This document shows, one piece after another, positions 1 to 8,778 of a stretch of 20,108 bases of DNA. The DNA lies in assembly GCA_027578815.1 (NCBI GenBank), contig JANBTH010000344.1, forward strand, positions 1 to 20,108, written 5' to 3'. This stretch comes from Coemansia sp. RSA 1804 (lineage: Eukaryota; Kickxellomycota; Kickxellomycetes; Kickxellales; Kickxellaceae). The notes beneath the pieces are model-generated. The model worked only from the letters and a program-made list of their open reading frames with translations, was not told where the DNA came from and ran no database searches. Numbering within the stretch: position 1 is the first letter of the stretch; the number at the start of each line of letters is the position of its first letter. A program made the position numbers and the translations under genes.

Positions 1-703
1 CAACATTCCTCGCTGAGCTTGGCTTGGCTCAAAACAGCGTTACTTCGCTGATATGTTTTTGCACTACTGCATCAAAGTATTTCTTGAATTGCCTCATCTC
101 CATTTCCACTTTTATAAATCGTAAGCAATTCTTGCGTTGTGAACATGATATATAAGAAGCCCAGCCTCCATCAGTTTCTGTTTCTAGAATTCATCGATAT
201 CCGCTCTCTCTTGACATATCCATCCATTTGCCTTTGGTGACAAAATGATGCAGAAAAGGAAAGAAGATACAGTAAATCAAAGCCAGGTTTTTAAATGTTT
301 GATGCAAACAAAATAAACACATTCGCTAAAACATTTAAAGCATCTCCATTCAATGCCTGCGACATATGTGTTTCTATTCCTGTTGGCTTTTGAGCCGTAG
401 AATTCAAAGACAAGCTTTGTTTTTCAGTTAATAACTACATATGTAGACTATATGAAGAATATTAAGGAGCACAACGCAAACCCATGTTGCGCATATATTG
501 ATGATTGATGGTGCTATAAACTTGTAGTATGCCTACAAGTTGTGGAATGCTCTCATATCCCAGACTCCACATGCATCAGCGTCACGGCTGTAACAAGCAA
601 ACAGAATTGTTACAATGAAATTTGGTAGTTTAAAACTATATTTTAGTATATAAAGAAAAGATTGGTGTTTGTTGCCTTCTGTTTGAGAATAAAAGAAAAA
701 AGT
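1..703. other. Intergenic DNA with an orphan promoter-like segment
   Basis: No convincing gene lies in this AT-rich stretch. A good TATA box (TATATAAG, 149-156) is followed about 90 nt later by ATGATG in an A-rich context (245). That frame closes after 23 codons at 316, and an overlapping 32-codon frame runs 295-393. The layout resembles a promoter plus first exon, but I found no downstream exon that would extend it. It could be the decayed start of a lost gene or chance. The minus-strand MATE gene ends at 704, so its 3' untranslated region probably lies in the right-hand part. Confidence 0.4.
519..541. repeat. 9-bp perfect inverted repeat (hairpin)
   Basis: AACTTGTAG (519-527) and CTACAAGTT (533-541) are exact reverse complements separated by five bases. 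It lies about 165 bp beyond the stop codon of the first MATE gene, in its downstream region. It may form a hairpin in a transcript or be the remains of a mobile-element end. No function is established. Confidence 0.4.
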
Positions 704-2239
704 TTATTCAGCCTCAGCATTTCTTGCAGTAGCAGCCTTTTTAGCCTGGAGCCTCAAAATGCAAAGACGAACCTCATCCTTCCAGTCAACAACCAGAATC
801 ATATAGAGTAGAAGAAGCGTGGTTGCAATAGCAAAGCCAGTAGATGCACCCAACCAAAGCCCGGGTGTTTCCATGTGCCTCACATAACCCACGTATAATG
901 CCAGAGGCATACCGCACACGTAAAATCCAAAAATAAGCATTTTTGCGCTGATTTTCTGTTGTCCAAGCCCGCGAGATATGCCGTTCAGCGAACCATTAAT
1001 GGCAAAGCTTATAGTAGCTAAACACGCAAACGGAACTATCTTCAATGCCTCACGGATGACATTAGGGTCATTTGTATATATCGGTAGCCACCAGCTGCTA
1101 CACAGAGACAAAACCAATACACCCACGATTCCATTGCATGTTGTCATTAACAAAGACATGCTTGTCGCAATGCGTGCCTGACGAGGCTTTGCTTGGCCCA
1201 TCAGGTTGCCGATTCGCGGGCCTGTGGTCTGTCCAATACCACTGCTAAAGTAATATAGGATGCTTATCGTGTTTATCATAATAGCGTTACCGGCAAGCTG
1301 ATCGGCTCCGAAATATGATGATCCAATAGCAAGAAGCTCAAAGCAGACCCATGTCGAGCACAATATCAAAACAGCAGGAATTGCATATTTGTAGTATCCC
1401 CACATGTTTTGGAAGGCTTTGATATTCCAACCACCCCAGGAGTCAGCAACGCGGCTGTTGCGTTCAAACAAGAGAATTCCAATTAGCAATGCCCAGTTGG
1501 CAATGACATCAACAATTGGTGCGCCAATAAATCCCAAGCCAAATCTTTCCGAACGCACCAAAACAATGTTACTAATCCATTGAATTGGAGCCACAATGCA
1601 CACCACAATAGTACCTGCGTGCATTAGACCTTGGGCTTGTAAATAGCGCTTTGTAGCCTCATATAAAGCAAGCGGCAGCATTCCGAAAATGGATATGCGC
1701 AAGAACAAGCCTGAAAGGTGTGCAATATCTGGGTCCTGTCCAATAAACAACAGAATGGTTTCAGCATTCCACAGTATTGGTGTAATGACAATGAGGTGAG
1801 CACAGATAGCGATTATCCCGCGCTGAAGATGAAATCCAACAAGTGTCTTGTCGCGGGAAGCAGTGTATGCAGTACTGCAAAATGTGTCCATGGCCGACAC
1901 GTATCCAGATATTGGTGCCATTGCCAATATTGTTTGAAGCGTTACAGCAAGAGACATTGCCGCAAGATTCTTGGTTCCTAGGTGGCTTACGGCAATTACA
2001 TTGACAAAGTAGAAGGATGCCTGAAGAACACGGGTTATAACTGCCCATGGCGATGAAGTCGCTATCCATTTGAGCTCTCTCATGGCGGCAATGATATAGG
2101 GTTCGGTGGTGTCTCGTCTTGAAATTGTAATGTCCAGCTCGGACAAAGAGGTTTGAAGCAAATGGGTTTCCTCGGTGACTTCAGGCCTTTCGCCTGATTC
2201 TTGGACAGCACTTTGCTGGCTGCTGTTGTTTGGAACCAT
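704..2239 (-). CDS. MATE family multidrug/toxin exporter, intact copy
   Basis: This encodes a 511-residue multi-spanning membrane protein of the eukaryotic MATE family, which exports cationic and other small molecules in exchange for H+ or Na+. About 12 hydrophobic segments are visible in two sets of six, residues ~63-258 (N lobe) and ~283-490 (C lobe), after a polar N terminus of ~55 residues. The motif SGYVSAMDTFCSTAYTA (residues 111-127) matches the conserved MATE segment that reads roughly G-ALDTLCGQA-GA in relatives. A second motif, QTTGPRIGNLMGQ (337-349), is the equivalent of the V-R-GN-LG element in the C lobe. The start is the first ATG after a conserved 60-bp flank shared with the second copy. 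The stop is TAA at 704-706, with no intron needed. The yeast relative is Erc1. Substrate and membrane (plasma or vacuolar) cannot be told from sequence. Confidence 0.93.
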   Translation of the reverse strand: MVPNNSSQQSAVQESGERPEVTEETHLLQTSLSELDITISRRDTTEPYIIAAMRELKWIATSSPWAVITRVLQASFYFVNVIAVSHLGTKNLAAMSLAVTLQTILAMAPISGYVSAMDTFCSTAYTASRDKTLVGFHLQRGIIAICAHLIVITPILWNAETILLFIGQDPDIAHLSGLFLRISIFGMLPLALYEATKRYLQAQGLMHAGTIVVCIVAPIQWISNIVLVRSERFGLGFIGAPIVDVIANWALLIGILLFERNSRVADSWGGWNIKAFQNMWGYYKYAIPAVLILCSTWVCFELLAIGSSYFGADQLAGNAIMINTISILYYFSSGIGQTTGPRIGNLMGQAKPRQARIATSMSLLMTTCNGIVGVLVLSLCSSWWLPIYTNDPNVIREALKIVPFACLATISFAINGSLNGISRGLGQQKISAKMLIFGFYVCGMPLALYVGYVRHMETPGLWLGASTGFAIATTLLLLYMILVVDWKDEVRLCILRLQAKKAATARNAEAE

Positions 2240-2300
2240 TCTGAGTAGTAAGCGTTTTTAGTGTAAAGTATTATCTTATAAGTGGGATGTTATAGAGTAA
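2240..2300 (-). promoter_or_regulatory. Conserved 5' flank / probable core promoter of MATE copy 1
   Basis: About 60 bp directly upstream of the start codon is almost identical to the flank of the second copy (4903-4963), while DNA further out diverges quickly. On the coding strand it contains a TATA-like ACTTATAAGA about 30-45 nt before the ATG. Position and conservation support a core promoter plus 5' leader, but recent duplication or gene conversion could also explain the identity. Confidence 0.5.
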
Positions 2301-2575
2301 AAATTTCTTTTATTTTGGAAATATGAAGCTGTCAAATATTGAAGAAAGAGCCGCATTCATTCAATATTCGACTTTATTCTGGGGTTTGTTTTGCCAAAAG
2401 AGCCCTTCCTAGAAAGGAATTTTAATTCAATTCAAAAGAATAATGACATGGGGCAATTTTAAACCATATTGGAGAGCTGAACGCTTTGTAGAAAAAGAAA
2501 AAGGATATAAAGGACGGTCAATCATCAAGACCAGCAGACCTTGATAAAAGAGTATGATATACGGCAAAAGCAAAC

Positions 2576-3143
2576 CATCGCGAGGCTGGCATGCAGTGTC
2601 AATCGGCAACCGTAAATATGGTTGTTGCATTGAACAGGTTTTAACTGACAACCCTTTGGGATCGGCTGGCTCACGAGAACATTTAGGTTTTATCCGATAA
2701 AAATAATCAGGTAATTACTGGTCGACAAATATGTAATATAGAAAGGGAAATGTGGTATTAAACCAATGGCTCAAGAGAAAGCCACTGAGTCTGATACCGG
2801 GGTAGCATGAATACCCTACAGATGACCATCCTTAAGATTGGTCAATGGCGGACATATGACCTACCTTGCGCATCATGCAACAATTAATGCCTTTGATTTT
2901 CAAGAATCAAGACATGAATGTAACGTCTTATTCTCTTAATAAGAATTCGAACGATTATTATCGTTGCTTTCAACAATGACGTTGTCAACAAGTAAGAATA
3001 TAATATGCCCGCTATTCTTTTAAATGCGCACAAATTGTTTATTTACAACATCTTGTAATATTTGATGCTGGATTGTTTGCCAAATGTAGTGAGACAATTT
3101 CGTTATCTATGGACACCAATTATTAAGCACGCTTTTCCTTAAG
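2576..3143. other. Non-coding spacer between the two MATE copies
   Basis: This is AT-rich DNA with no convincing gene. It holds several short inverted repeats. The densest group is at 2781-2849, where GGGTA (2800-2804) pairs with TACCC (2812-2816) inside longer potential pairing. It leads into the F-box relic that starts at about 3144. No transposon ends or target-site duplications could be recognised by eye. Confidence 0.45.
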
Positions 3144-3320
3144 ATAGTCTACATGAACAACCTGGTCTGACAAAACTTTTATCGCATTCTCTGTCTTGCA
3201 GCCAATGAACTGACTAAAGATATTAACGAGTAGAAACTAAAACTCACATTGCTTTACGCGTACACCAAGTGGTATTACTTGTTAAAATACTGCTTGCTTA
3301 TTCCAATGATTTGTTGGTTT
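3144..3320 (+). pseudogene. Decayed 5' fragment of an F-box gene
   Basis: Bases 3141-3290 align without gaps to 17291-17440, the start of the F-box/LRR gene in this window, with about 111 of 150 identical by hand count. Similarity fades after a likely 1-nt indel near 3308. The reading frame still shows F-box features, for example YRILCLAANEL against YRILCLASGEL and TKWYYLLK against TKWYDLLK. It is dead as a gene. The start ATG is ATA (3144-3146), there are in-frame stops TGA (3168-3170) and TAG (3231-3233), and the remaining ~480 codons are absent. It ends tail-to-tail against the second MATE copy, so the duplication event probably removed or displaced the rest. The parent could be the 17294 gene or another family member outside the window. 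Confidence 0.85.
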
Positions 3321-3366
3321 TTGCTGTTTAAAAAAAGGTGAAAAGTATTCTTAAAAGAAAAAAGGT

Positions 3367-4902
3367 TTATTCAGTCTCAGCATTTCTTGCATTAGCAGTC
3401 TCTTTGGCTTTGAGACGCAAGATGCAAAGCCGCACTTCGTCTTTCCAGTCAACAACAAGAGTTATGTAAAGTAAATGAAGCGTGGATGATACAACGAGAC
3501 CCGCAGACACACCCAACCAAAGCCCGGGTGTTTCCATATGTCTCACATAGCCCAAGTACAATGCCAAGGGCGTAGCGCACACGTAAAACCCAAAGAAAAG
3601 TATTTTTGAACTGACTCCTTGGCGTCCAAGCCCGCGGGATATTCCATTTAGCGCCGCATTAAGGGCGTCGCTTATAGTACATATAGATGCAATTGGGGCC
3701 AGTCTTAACACCTCACGAACCACGTTGGGGTCATCCGTGTACACCGGTAGCCACCAGCTGCTACACAGAGACAAAACCAAAATACCCACAATACCATTAC
3801 ATGCTACCGCCAACAGAGAAACGCTCGCCGCAATACGTGCTTGCCGAGGCTTTGCTTGGCCCATCAGGTTGCCGATTCGCGGGCCTGTGGTCTGTCCCAT
3901 ACCACTGCTAAAGTAGTATAAGATGCATAGCGTGTTTGATATAATAGCGTTACCAGCAAGCTGATCGGCTCCGAAATATGATGATCCAATAGCAAGAAGC
4001 TCAAAGCAGACCCATGTCGAGCACAATATCAAAACAGCAGGAATTGCATATTTGTAGTATCCCCACATGTTTCTGAATGCATTGACATCCCAACCACCTC
4101 AGGAGTCAGCAGCATGGCTGTTGCGTTCAAACAAGAGAATTCCAATTAGCAATGCCCAATTGGCAATGACATCAACAACTGGCGCGCCAATAAATCCCAG
4201 GCCAAATCTCTCCGAACGCACAAAAACAATGTTACTAATCCATTGAATTGGAGCGACAACACAAAGCACAATTGTGCCTGCGCGCATTAAACCCTGGGCT
4301 TGTAAATAGCGCTTTGTAGCCTCATATAAAGCAAGCGGCAGCATTCCGAAAATGGATATGCGCAAGAACAAGCCTGATAGATGTGCAATATCTGGGTCCT
4401 GTCCAATAAACAACAGAATGGTTTCAGCATTCCACAGTATTGGTGTAATGACAATGAGGTGAGCACAGATAGCGATTATCCCGCGCTGAAGATGAAATCC
4501 AACGAGTGTCTTGTCGCGAGACGCAGTGTATGCAGTACTGCAAAATGTGTCCATGGCCGACACGTATCCAGATATTGGTGCCATTGCCAGTACTGTTTGA
4601 AGCGTTACAGCAAGAGACATTGCTGCAAGATTCTTGGTTCCCAAATGTCTTACAGCAATCACATTGCCAAAGTAGAAGGATGCCTGAAGGACACGGGTTA
4701 TAACTGCCCATGGCGATGAAGTCGCTATCCATTTGAGCTCTCTCATGGCGGCAATGATATAGGGTTCGGTGGTGTCTCGTCTTGAAATTGTAATGTCCAG
4801 CTCGGACAAAGAGGTTTGAAGCAAATGGGTTTCCTCGGTGACTTCAGGTCTTTCGCCTGATTCTTGGACAGCACTTTGCTGGCTGCTGTTGTTTGGAACC
4901 AT
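3367..4902 (-). pseudogene. MATE exporter, second copy, interrupted by one nonsense codon
   Basis: This is a full-length relative of the 704-2239 gene: 512 codons including the stop, no indel. Codon 268 is TGA (plus-strand TCA at 4099-4101) where copy 1 has TGG, a single G-to-A change in the sense strand. The stop falls in the loop between the two six-helix lobes. The upstream frame (4099-4902) therefore encodes the whole N lobe of 267 residues. The rest stays open to TAA at 3367, with an internal ATG (codon 279, ending at 4068) giving a 233-residue C-lobe frame. No other disabling change is visible, so the lesion is young, a polymorphism, a sequencing error, or tolerated. The UGA is followed by GGU, which is not a classic readthrough context. 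I call it a pseudogene, with a truncated or split product as the alternative. Confidence 0.8.
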
Positions 4903-4963
4903 TCTGAGTAGTAAGCGTTTTTAGTGTAAAGTATTATCTTATAAGTGGGATGTTATAGAATAA
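4903..4963 (-). promoter_or_regulatory. Conserved 5' flank / probable core promoter of MATE copy 2
   Basis: The sequence is nearly identical to 2240-2300 upstream of the intact copy, including the TATA-like ACTTATAAGA on the coding strand. The promoter therefore appears undamaged, and the interrupted copy may still be transcribed. Confidence 0.45.
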
Positions 4964-5235
4964 ATTTTTATATATTTTTTGAAGAAAGGAAGATAAGAGT
5001 CAAATATGGAAAAAAATAACTGCGTTTATTCAATATTCGACTTAACCTTGACTTTACTAGAGCTGCTCTTTCTAAAAAGGTTTCTTTTATTCATTCAGAA
5101 ATTATTAAAAATAAGATTTTAGAGCTACATTTAAGAGCTAAACGCCTTATAGAAATAGGAAAAAGAAAGGGATACGCGAAATTGTTTATGATCAAAACCA
5201 ACAGAACCTAATAATCAAATACGCTAATTGCAATG

Positions 5236-5596
5236 TTCAAATGGATATAAAGGCCACATTAGTGCTGTATATGGCTGGTGGTGACTGCTAGACTCTAGAA
5301 AAAATTTTAGTAGCACCAAACTCCTATCATGGAAATTTCTGTACAATTCCACATAGATCGGATTGAAGGAGTGATACACCCAAAACTTTTCTGACATGAT
5401 TCCGTTTTTGGTGGGATTGCTCCAAAAATAAAACATTTTTGTGGTTCTCGGTTGCTGCAACAACAAAACACTATTTGCTTTCTTTTCTTGTTCCCAAACT
5501 TTAATTTTCCTTTTCCATTCTTTTCTTCCACATCTTTACATTGCTATAGTAGTTGTAATAGAGACGATTCATTTTTGCTAGACTAGAATTGTGAGA
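5236..5596. other. Intergenic region between divergent MATE copy 2 and the F-box/WD gene
   Basis: There is no supported coding sequence here. The right-hand part should hold the promoter and non-coding first exon of the plus-strand F-box gene, with pyrimidine-rich DNA around 5480-5540. A perfect 7-bp inverted repeat, TTTTTGG (5405-5411) and CCAAAAA (5422-5428), is separated by 10 bases. Short minus-strand open frames are present but show no family features. Confidence 0.4.
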
Positions 5597-8485
5597 ATGT
5601 AAGTGACATTGAATTGGTATCGGTTTTTTGAAGAAGTAGATAAATGCATCTGCATTGACACTTGTGCTAATTCATTTTTAAAGAACAAATATCAAAACCA
5701 CACAAGGGCCTGTTAATGAGGGTATAGGGACAGCAGCGATAACAGCAACGATGGCAATTCAAAGGATATCCTTATGCGGCTGCCGTTCGATCTGGCAGTC
5801 ATGATAATTAGGCGCCTGCGCACGAAGCAGCTGTATACGTGCTCGCTCGTTAGCCGCGGATGGCGAAAACTGTTTACCGATCCAAGCGTCATCTATCCGG
5901 TACTTGTCCAGATCTCGCACTTTGACCAGGAACCCGTGCTGTTCCGTCACTTGCCGCACGGCCACAACGGCCACAGCCACCACGGGGACACAGAGAACCA
6001 GGAAGCAGACAATAGAAAGGACGAAGAGAATGAAAAGATTGAGGAAGGCAGTGCTGGCGAACACGAAAACAAGGGCTCTGCTGCGGCTGAACCTGAGGAG
6101 ACCGCCGAGAAGCTGAGGATTAGGCTTGAAGAAAACGCAAACCAGCAGTGGGTCAAGAGCCGACGGGTTCTGATGCGGCTGTTCCAAAAGACACTTAACC
6201 GCGAGCATCGCTGGCGCAAAGGCCAGCCCACCACTCGGCTGTATCTCCCGCCAGTGCCTCTGGATGGCACCAATGCGGACATCATGGAGGAGTGGCAGGG
6301 TGGAGTGAAGATGGTCAAGATGAAGAGCGGAATCGTGGCGGTTCTCTACGACGAAGGAAAGCAAATCAACCTGTGGAATCTGAATGGTCATTACCAGGGA
6401 GTGCAGTCGATTACGAAAAAGTACATCCAAGACAACAGGGAGCTGCTGAGGGAGCAGAAAAAGTACGGCGGGCCCGAACTCCCGTCGTTTACGGACTCGG
6501 ATGTTGAAGAGTTTTTGAGATCCGCACGGAGTGGGGTGGTAAGGAAACCGATTCGCAGCTCCATCAAGATGCACAACAAGCCCATGATGTTTGACTTTCA
6601 AACAGTCAACAACGTGCTGGTCACAGCATCGGCAGCCGGACAGGTAGATGTCTACGACATGCAGACAGGCAAGCACTTGCGCTCTTTTGCAGTGTCAGAC
6701 AGTTTGTGCACTATCGGGGTTGTGCATGTCTGGATGGACTATGTGATAGTAGCGCATGGATCGGCCATCTCCTTATGGAATCACAGGACGGGCGAGTCCC
6801 TCGCGGATAATCTGCAAACCGCACACAGAGCAAAGATTACGGGAGCGTTTGTGCTGGACAACGACAACCACATTCTGACGATTGACGAGACCGGCATAAT
6901 TGCAGTCACCGACCGGTCTGCAGAGAGACCGCATCTAGACACGCTTCTCAACACGCCCATGTATCCGATTCTCCTTGTTGGAAAGGCCAGTGCGCCATTC
7001 ATGATGCGTCTTTTACACATGTCGCATCTGTGCGTGTGGGGAAAGCACGTTTTTGGCCACTACGAGCTCTTTGAGCCTGGGCTGCAGAACCTGCCGCCGC
7101 TAGACACTCTTGTGGTGACCAACCCCGATGGGACCGTGCGCCAGCCCGGAGCAGGCGGCGCTGCTGGCTTGCGTGCCAACGAAGTCGACGACGACGACGA
7201 TGACGGTAGCTGGACCACAGACAACGGCGAAGACCATCCTATGGAGGATGAAGCAGAAGGAACAGGCCGCGTGGGCGGAGGCGCGTCGGAGACAGACATG
7301 ATTCTTGAGCAGCTCCAGAAAACCCACGATGACATGGAGACGATGTACAGCCAAATCATTGGAGAGACCGACGAGGGGGGCCCACAGGGAACAAGACAAA
7401 GAAGACAGGCACTGAATAGCGTGCCCGAGGAGTCCAGATACCATATGATCAGCATTGATCCGCCATTTGAGCGAGGCCCGGCTGGTAACATTGTGTCGGC
7501 CGACTTCCGGAGAGCGCTGTACTTGGACTGGAACTTTATCCAGATAGCTGATCTGGAGTGCGCCAAGAACAATCGTGCTACGACTGTGTCGTTTGGCGTG
7601 TTTCCGACCGAGCCGCTGCAGCCGAAATTCCGGCCCGAGGAGGCGTCGTCGTCGTCAAGCACTGGCAACACGGACGGCGCAGCTGATTCTGGCAAGATTG
7701 AGAAGCGCCAGATCATCAACCCGCTTTCGCGGACGCCCAGGACGCACGACTCGACACCGTGGATGCCGCAGCCATTCGAGGCCGGCTTTGACCCAAACAA
7801 CGACCAGCACGTGCACATTATGAGGATGCTCCAAGGGCCCGACAACCAGGACATTCATGCCGAGGACGACGCCGATGTTGCTGAAGACCCATACGCAGCT
7901 TTCCTTGACGACATTTTTAACCATGACGATGACAACAGCATCGACCCTTCGAGTCCTCCAGTCGAATTTGACGATTCCAGTGTTACGCTTGTGGATCTGG
8001 AGACCCGAATCATCCGATACATCACTATCGTGCACTACCACGTTGTCGATGGCCCCCAGTTTGTTCGCAAGTCCTGCACACCCGAGGATGTGGAGGAGGC
8101 GCGCGAGTATCTGGCGACGTTCATGCCAGAGCTCCTCGACAAGATTGACCGCGGCACCGAGGTGCACCTCCTTTTCCTGCTTGCGCCGTACTACATCCAG
8201 AAGATATTCGAGTCGCAGTTCAGTGCTCCTGTGCTGAATGTCGACCACCGTGGCCAGATTGTCGATGTGCGGCGGATGTGGCGGGAGATTGATCGAGTGA
8301 ACTTGGTGACGCAGGGCCCGTACGGCTTTATCCAAAGGAAGCAGGGCGACACCGCCTACTACCAGCAGGGCGATTTGATGCCCTACTCTGTGCATGGCCT
8401 GTTGCAGACCGTGACTGCTATGGATGATTCGCAGATTGCGGTTGGTTGTATGAACGGCTATGTGGTGGTTGTTTCGTTTGATTAG
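5597..8485 (+). CDS. F-box protein with WD40-like repeats
   Basis: This probably encodes a substrate adaptor of an SCF ubiquitin ligase: the F-box binds Skp1 and the repeats bind targets. The F-box is LPFDLAVMIIRRL...LYTCSLVSRGWRKLF, residues 3-42 counted from the ATG at 5774. WD-like strands follow: INLWNL (~198), VDVYDMQTGKHLRSF (~290) and ISLWNHRTGESL (~332), with a final strand pair at the extreme C terminus (~873-903). Between them lie acidic, disordered tracts, including an Asp run at ~474 and another at ~695-735. I place the start at a spliced ATG (bases 5597-5598 joined to 5728), which gives 919 residues. The simpler intronless model starts at 5774 (903 residues), but that ATG has a poor context and follows an out-of-frame ATG at 5751 with a strong one. 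The stop is TAG at 8483-8485. The exact subfamily is not recognised. Confidence 0.85.
5599..5727 (+). other. Predicted intron splitting the start codon of the F-box/WD gene
   Basis: The donor is GTAAGT (5599-5604) and the acceptor TAG (5725-5727), with a TTAAT branch-point-like sequence at 5713-5717. Length is 129 nt. Joining the exons makes AGA-ATG-GAC, a start codon with A at -3 and G at +4, exactly in frame with the downstream F-box frame. It adds 16 mostly polar residues. Without splicing, the same ATG is followed at once by TAA. This is predicted from sequence only. Confidence 0.65.
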
Positions 8486-8778
8486 ACAAAGCTACCTTTT
8501 TTTTACACTTTCTTCAGTTCTTGTTAGGGTGTCCTCTCCCTTTTTCTCCTTTCCCGATTATCCCTACGTTTTCCAGATGTGACTGTAGATAGATGGGGTC
8601 ACGCGTTTGGGCTTTATTCAGATTTCGTCTTTCAATTTCTCTTTTTTATTACCAGCATATATCTGGTCCAGCGCTTTCACCCTCAATGTAGCGTTTCTTT
8701 TATCTGATTTATTCTTTATATTCTTTTTTCTTATTTCTTTTTCCTTTTCTTTTTCTCGTTTATAGCTACTTGGAGGGA
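8486..8778 (+). other. 3' end of the F-box/WD gene and pyrimidine-rich leader of the ABC gene
   Basis: No coding sequence is seen. T-rich runs follow the F-box stop codon. From about 8690 to 8765 the plus strand is almost entirely C/T and ends in TTTATAG (8759-8765), 13 bases before the ABC start codon. This may be a pyrimidine-rich core promoter or leader. The TATAG could also serve as a splice acceptor for an intron in the 5' untranslated region, but no clear donor was picked out. Confidence 0.4.

Larger units (their letters stand above)
690..5235 (-). repeat. Tandem direct duplication containing two MATE genes
   Basis: Two copies in the same orientation (about 690-2575 and about 3350-5235) align without any indel across the whole 1,536-bp coding region, at a constant offset of 2,663 bp. 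Weaker similarity continues about 330 bp upstream of each start and ends within about 20 bp after each stop. The spacer (2576-3350) is not duplicated and holds an F-box relic. Identity is uneven: the first ~230 coding bases and ~60 bp upstream are nearly identical, as is a ~110-bp block (1300-1408 against 3963-4071), but the last ~700 bp differ clearly. Confidence 0.9.

Noticed and set aside
978..1981. Plus-strand frames inside the MATE genes
   Set aside because: They are antisense to a clear transmembrane protein and recur in both copies only because the copies are duplicates.
2943..2952. tRNA B-box-like GTTCGAATTC on the minus strand
   Set aside because: The flanks do not form a T-stem, and no acceptor or anticodon arms can be drawn.
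690..5235. Transposon as the cause of the MATE duplication
   Set aside because: I see no transposase, terminal repeats or target-site duplication at the ends. Unequal exchange or segmental duplication explains it more simply.
5751..5801. ATG at 5751 as the F-box/WD start
   Set aside because: It has a strong context, but the frame closes after 17 codons and is not the F-box frame.
5759..6676. Long antisense open frame (about 305 codons) opposite the F-box/WD gene, and similar ones near 7060-8395
   Set aside because: The plus-strand frame has an F-box and WD motifs. The antisense frames have none and arise from codon bias in GC-richer coding DNA.
8770..8778. Start of the ABC gene at TTG 8770
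   Set aside because: Nuclear fungal genes start at ATG. The first in-frame ATG is 8779, three codons on. The same applies to TTG 19360 against ATG 19393.
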